From Gammaproteobacteria bacterium F7 (GTDB taxonomy: Bacteria > Pseudomonadota > Gammaproteobacteria > Pseudomonadales > IMCC2047), in assembly GCA_001593685.1 (NCBI GenBank), contig LUKI01000010.1, forward strand, positions 1 to 55,349: a DNA stretch of 55,349 bases. The letters run 5' to 3'. How positions within the stretch are numbered: the first letter of the stretch is position 1; every line of letters begins with the position of its first letter. Position numbers and translations under genes: made by a program. Shown here piece by piece: positions 52,225 to 55,349 of this stretch. Under the pieces are notes generated by a model. The model saw nothing but the letters and a program-made list of their open reading frames with translations, had not been told where the DNA came from and searched no databases.

Positions 52225-53036
52225 GCGCTAGCTCCCAATAAACGCTTGAAAAAGCCCTTTTTCTCGACATTTAAAAAACGGTGACCAATTTCATCACCCA
52301 ACAAGCGCTGAACTGCATCACTATAAGCCTGGCCAGCAGTAGCCTGTGAATCAAGTATCACCGGCGCACCTTGGTTTGAAGCTTTCAACACAGCCTCGGA
52401 CTCAGGGATTACACCCAGCAGAGGGATCGCCAGAATGTCTTCCACATCGCTAACACTCAGCATCTCGCCGTCATTAACTCGTGAAGGGTTGTAGCGGGTA
52501 ATAAGCAGGTGTTCTTTGATCGGCTCTTTACCCTGTTCGGCACGCTTGGATTTACTCTGCAAAATACCCAAAATTCGATCCGAATCACGCACCGAAGAAA
52601 CTTCTGGGTTAGTGACCACAATAGCCTCATCAGCAAAATACAGGGCCATTTGCGCGCCTTTTTCAATACCCGCTGGTGAATCACAAACAATGAAGTCGTA
52701 ATTGGTTGAAAGCTCATCCAATACTTTTTGCACACCCTCCTGGGTAAGTGCATCTTTATCACGCGTTTGCGACGCGGCCAAAATGTAAAGATTGTCGGTG
52801 CGCTTATCTTTAATCACCGCCTGACTCAATGATGCCTCACCGTTAATCACATTCACAAAGTCATACACGACACGTCGCTCACAACCCATAATTAAATCCA
52901 GGTTTCGCAAACCTACATCAAAATCAATAATAATTGTCCGGTGGCCCTGCATGGCCAAACCCGTGCCAATCGCTGCACTTGTGGTGGTTTTACCCACACC
53001 GCCTTTTCCTGATGTTACAACAATAATTTTGGCCAC
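52221..53036 (-). CDS. minD: Septum site-determining ATPase MinD
   Basis: The 271-residue ATPase has the deviant Walker [10 protein letters not shown] at residues 10-18, a [10 protein letters not shown] switch, and the C-terminal amphipathic membrane helix ([11 protein letters not shown]). It recruits MinC to the membrane and oscillates with MinE. minC ends 22 bp upstream. Confidence 0.98.
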   Translation of the reverse strand: MAKIIVVTSGKGGVGKTTTSAAIGTGLAMQGHRTIIIDFDVGLRNLDLIMGCERRVVYDFVNVINGEASLSQAVIKDKRTDNLYILAASQTRDKDALTQEGVQKVLDELSTNYDFIVCDSPAGIEKGAQMALYFADEAIVVTNPEVSSVRDSDRILGILQSKSKRAEQGKEPIKEHLLITRYNPSRVNDGEMLSVSDVEDILAIPLLGVIPESEAVLKASNQGAPVILDSQATAGQAYSDAVQRLLGDEIGHRFLNVEKKGFFKRLLGASA

Positions 53037-53058
53037 AAACGGCTCCTTTAACAGATGA

Positions 53059-53802
53059 CTAAAGAGGAATAACTTTTAGCGTATCGTCTTGTAAATAGAC
53101 CTGCGCTGATTGCTTACGAATACTCTCGTCTAACGACTCACTGAGCAAAAAATTACCGGCCACCGAGACCAACTCGGCGTCCATTTGCTGACAAAAAATA
53201 CGCGCTTCGGTATCACCGTAAACGCCAGCCAACGCCCTGCCACGAAGCGCACCATAAACATGTATATTGCCATCGGCAAGCACCTCAGCGCCCTCACTCA
53301 CCTGCGAAAGAACAATCAGATCCGCCCCTTCAGCGTAGACCTGCTGACCAGAGCGAACCGGGCGAGTAATGACTTTACTGGGTCGCTGAACGACTTTTTC
53401 CTGAACAACGGTTTTAATTTCCACCTGAACTTCCGGGTCTGCCTGTGTGGCTGGCTCAGGGGCCTCAAATGAAACCGCTCGAACACTGGCACTTGAGTCC
53501 GGCAACGAAGCCAACCCGGTGTCAGCAATGGCGCTGGCAAATTCATCGCTCGCGCCTTTAAAGCCAACCGGCTGCAATCCCAGCTCAGAACACTGTTTAA
53601 TCAACAAACGAAAATCTACCGGCGAACCGTCATTAGTCAGTTTTCCAACATTAATTAAGACGGGTGAGTTTGCGAAAAACTGCGGCGCTTGTAGGATTTT
53701 TTGTTCCAGCTGTGTAGAAAAACTATCCGGCAGATAGCGATAAATATCTAAAACAACAACTGTAATGGTACTTCCTTTAAGCTGGAAATCAGCATGACTC
53801 AT
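53059..53802 (-). CDS. minC: Septum site-determining protein MinC
   Basis: The protein of 247 residues has an N-terminal FtsZ-inhibiting domain, a Pro/Glu-rich linker (about residues 105-145) and a C-terminal beta-helix that binds MinD (GADLIVLSQVSEGAEVLADGNIHVYGALRGRALAG). It is first in the min operon. The length is normal for the family. Confidence 0.97.
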   Translation of the reverse strand: MSHADFQLKGSTITVVVLDIYRYLPDSFSTQLEQKILQAPQFFANSPVLINVGKLTNDGSPVDFRLLIKQCSELGLQPVGFKGASDEFASAIADTGLASLPDSSASVRAVSFEAPEPATQADPEVQVEIKTVVQEKVVQRPSKVITRPVRSGQQVYAEGADLIVLSQVSEGAEVLADGNIHVYGALRGRALAGVYGDTEARIFCQQMDAELVSVAGNFLLSESLDESIRKQSAQVYLQDDTLKVIPL

Positions 53803-54141
53803 AGGAGGGTATATTCCATAAATAAAACGAGAGCGCCATTATCTAGTCAGCTACTGAATAGTCAACCAATGCTTATCTCTATTATTAGAAAAAAACAGAC
53901 CTTATTTTGCTATCAATTTTACAGCCCTGAGAAACCACCGAGATTCTGACAGCAGGCACTGTTTATTGATGTCTCTTCAGAAACTCATGCCGTTAAAACT
54001 CGTTCTTACCAACATCCGGCAGACATCAGTAACCAACAAGTCGCTAGAAGGTAAGTGACAACATGACTATCGATAAATTCACAGTGAATAAAAAATTAGC
54101 TGAACAGCTATCACTGCTTAATTTAAAGGGTATAAAAACAA
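53803..54141. other. Intergenic region upstream of minC
   Basis: AT-rich sequence that must hold the min operon promoter on the minus strand. I see no supported gene. The 79-codon frame starting at 54063 runs through a terminator and a tRNA fragment and is not credible. Confidence 0.4.
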
Positions 54142-54167
54142 AAAAGCCCAGCATAAATGCTGGGCTT
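54142..54167 (-). terminator. Terminator adjoining the tRNA-Ser fragment
   Basis: The AAAAGCCCAGCAT / ATGCTGGGCTTTT stem has flanking A- and T-runs. On the minus strand it stands 8 bp past the CCA end of a tRNA-Ser fragment, the normal place for a tRNA terminator. Confidence 0.85.
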
Positions 54168-54175
54168 TTAATGTA

Positions 54176-54194
54176 TGGCGGAGGGGGAGAGATT
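54176..54194 (-). repeat. 3' end of tRNA-Ser (possible island attachment site)
   Basis: Read on the minus strand, the 19 nt AATCTCTCCCCCTCCGCCA fit tRNA geometry exactly: the last T-loop bases, five T-stem bases, seven acceptor bases, discriminator G and CCA. The CTCCGCCA end is typical of tRNA-Ser. The rest of the tRNA is absent. A displaced 3' end with its terminator is what integration into a tRNA gene leaves at the distal junction. Confidence 0.6.
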
Positions 54195-54254
54195 TTGCCC
54201 TTGAAACCCATACCCCATATATATCAACAACTTATAAACGCCTTTAGCTCACGC

Positions 54255-54278
54255 TCTGTACCAGTGTTCTGTACCAGT
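54255..54278. repeat. 11-bp tandem direct repeat near the junction
   Basis: TCTGTACCAGT occurs at 54255-54265 and 54268-54278, a 13-bp period. Direct repeats of this type are sometimes recombinase arm sites; the function here is unproven. Confidence 0.4.
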
Positions 54279-54312
54279 TATGAGCCGCTTATTTGTGAGT
54301 AGCGAGAATACC

Positions 54313-54924
54313 TTAAGAATGAAGCAGAAGGAACACTTGATACACAATGCTGCCCTCCCACGCTCCAATGCAGCCGTACCAAAATGCCCCCAAAGCTATC
54401 ACGAACGACAGAAGGTAGTCTGATGTAATACTTTGCCTAAATAGGAAGTTTAAGTACGTCCATATAAGTGTTCCCCAAAGACTCCTTCTTGGTATTTCAT
54501 GACTAAATGGTCGGTAAGTTTCCACCCCATCTTTAGCTAACACAACGCTCCCATCAAAAACCCACCTGTTTTTCTTTAGTTTTGAATAAGCAAAATATCC
54601 TTCGGAGTCTTTAACTGCGTTCCCCCCTGTTTTTTTACCTAATATCGTGCCAATTTTGTGTCTACATTTATCATCTAGCTCACGACTGTAAACCCCCACA
54701 AACAGTGGTGCCCCCTCCTGCCCAAAGTACTGCCAATACCTGTAAAAGAAGTAGCCCCAAATAATCCAGGCAAACAGATACACACCACTGGGATTACCAA
54801 ACTTCCCAAAACTAATTCCAAGAACTGATACTTGGTTAATATCCACCTGCCCGAATTTTAGAAACGCTATAAGCACACTCAAGATAATCAGGTTTCGACG
54901 CTGCCTTAGTATCCCTTCGCTCAT
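54313..54924 (-). CDS. Membrane protein of unknown function
   Basis: The 203-residue protein has two hydrophobic segments near the N-terminus (about residues 12-30 and 47-65), a soluble mid-part of about 85 residues (LFVGVYSRELDDKCRHKIGTILGKK...YFAYSKLKKNRW), and two more segments near the C-terminus. The start at 54924 is taken because AAGGA lies close upstream; GTG at 54942 would include that site. No family is recognised. It is the first complete gene beyond the tRNA-Ser fragment, so it probably belongs to the inserted island. Confidence 0.6.
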   Translation of the reverse strand: MSEGILRQRRNLIILSVLIAFLKFGQVDINQVSVLGISFGKFGNPSGVYLFAWIIWGYFFYRYWQYFGQEGAPLFVGVYSRELDDKCRHKIGTILGKKTGGNAVKDSEGYFAYSKLKKNRWVFDGSVVLAKDGVETYRPFSHEIPRRSLWGTLIWTYLNFLFRQSITSDYLLSFVIALGAFWYGCIGAWEGSIVYQVFLLLHS

Positions 54925-55056
54925 CCCTTTTCCTTCATTCACCTACTATCATCCTTAATCAATTTGAAAGGCTGCACAGAGTAATTGATACGCAGTCCAA
55001 CTTGCTACAAAATGCTGACACCTAAAGGACAAAAGGGAATACCCAAGGAAGGTCAA

Positions 55057-55173
55057 ATGCTATCCATCAGACGTTTATTCGGCGAATCTATTCACATAGG
55101 TAACGATGTAAAGCTCACGTTCATGCCTCCTCGCCAAGAGGGGAGCAAACAAATACAAATACTCATTGAATAG
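55057..55173 (+). pseudogene. Truncated CsrA/RsmA-like protein
   Basis: The 38-codon frame MLSIRRLFGESIHIGNDVKL... follows CsrA strands 1-5 (MLxLTRRxGESIxIGDDV) up to Ile-Glu. A strong site AAGGAAGG stands 4 nt before the ATG. Full CsrA is about 60-65 residues and continues Ala-Pro and a C-terminal helix. Here the sequence is GAA-TAG-CCC-CC. Removing two bases (TA) would restore GAA-GCC-CCC, that is Glu-Ala-Pro, and open the frame to 55228, so a frameshift is likely. The product would lack the helix and part of the RNA-binding site. Confidence 0.55.
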
Positions 55174-55191
55174 CCCCCATGACTCTAGACA

Positions 55192-55220
55192 CTCCGCATG
55201 GTAAAAATGAACCACCGGAG
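55192..55220 (+). promoter_or_regulatory. Hairpin covering the transposase ribosome site
   Basis: CTCCG (55192-55196) pairs with CGGAG (55216-55220) and inner TGGT with ACCA, with an 8-nt loop. The right arm includes the GGAG of the transposase ribosome-binding site. Such structures are known in insertion sequences to limit translation of read-through transcripts. Confidence 0.55.
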
Positions 55221-55225
55221 GAAGC

Positions 55226-55349
55226 ATGAACAAACGTCGTCAATTCACAGAAGAATTCAAACAAGAAGCCGCTAACCAAGTCATTGAGAGAGGCTACCCC
55301 ATTCGCGAAGTCGCCGATCATTTAGGCATTTCAGATAAAACCCTTTATA
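55226..55349 (+). mobile_element. IS3-family transposase orfA (3' partial)
   Basis: The frame from the ATG at 55226 (GGAGG 5 nt upstream) reads MNKRRQFTEEFKQEAANQV...REVADHLGISDKTLY, the N-terminal helix-turn-helix of the IS3-family OrfA/InsE type. It binds the terminal inverted repeats and, fused to OrfB by frameshifting, forms the DDE transposase. The gene runs past the window edge; the left terminal repeat cannot be delimited. Confidence 0.85.

Noticed and set aside
54176-54194. Intact tRNA-Ser gene
   Set aside because: Only the last 19 nt fit; no anticodon or D arm follows on the minus strand.
54063-54302. 79-codon plus-strand frame right of minC
   Set aside because: It reads across a terminator and the tRNA-Ser fragment, so coding is not credible despite a fair ribosome site.
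1-55349. CRISPR array, intact prophage or rRNA operon
   Set aside because: No regularly spaced repeats, phage structural genes or rRNA signatures were seen on reading either strand.

Overview
The window looks like the chromosome of a free-living, respiring gammaproteobacterium, most likely marine. The evidence is gene content and protein resemblance: minCDE, uvrC-pgsA, a YbiT-type ABC-F ATPase, frmA/frmB, SelO, NnrS, an OmpR-type two-component pair, and PEP-CTERM proteins. No species can be named from the sequence alone. Nearly all of it is ordinary, densely packed chromosome. The right-hand ~1.2 kb looks like the edge of a mobile island.

Left part (1-11.3 kb): the 3' part of an LTA-synthase-like sulfatase gene is followed by a tightly packed plus-strand cluster (1811-10037). 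It encodes a thermostable-hemolysin family protein, an acyl-adenylating enzyme, a haem-oxygenase-like diiron protein, a short-chain dehydrogenase, a periplasmic repeat protein, a response regulator and histidine kinase, an EfeO-like cupredoxin, a divergent FTR1-type permease and an outer-membrane barrel. A perfect CTTAAG-N5-CTTAAG direct repeat, the form of a PmrA/QseB box, sits 51 bp before the first gene. The cluster reads as a small-molecule pathway coupled to metal uptake and sensing, with no function I can name. A UPF0114 membrane protein and a carboxylesterase follow.

11.6-22.3 kb: ybiT; a PrsT-like TPR protein and a PEP-CTERM protein with a good sigma-54 promoter; an APC permease; and the formaldehyde detoxification genes frmA and frmB, with a divergent LysR regulator.

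22.4-28.4 kb (minus strand): a secreted FG-GAP beta-propeller, a secreted acidic-tailed protein, a bacterial serpin with an inhibitory-type hinge, and a membrane histidine kinase with a NarL-type regulator. Two almost identical inverted repeats (ATGGGG-N6-CCCCAT) precede the kinase-serpin unit and the acidic-protein/propeller unit. This suggests one self-regulated secreted-protein regulon.

28.6-44.7 kb: GST; a PNPOx/FNR/ferredoxin fusion with a divergent LysR; NnrS; a cold-shock protein with a strong promoter and long leader; SelO; a patatin-like lipase; an RND/MMPL exporter; indoleamine 2,3-dioxygenase; an arylamine N-acetyltransferase homologue whose nucleophilic Cys position is Ser; pgsA; uvrC; and a CBS-domain protein.

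44.9-53.8 kb (minus strand): a P-type cation ATPase, then three overlapping genes for an archaeal-type AMP phosphorylase, a PRPP synthetase and a beta-CASP metallo-RNase-like protein, followed by minC-minD-minE.

53.8-55.3 kb: a terminator next to the last 19 nt of a tRNA-Ser on the minus strand with no tRNA body. Beyond it lie a membrane protein of unknown function, a truncated CsrA homologue and the start of an IS3-type transposase gene. This fits the distal junction of an island inserted into a tRNA-Ser gene.
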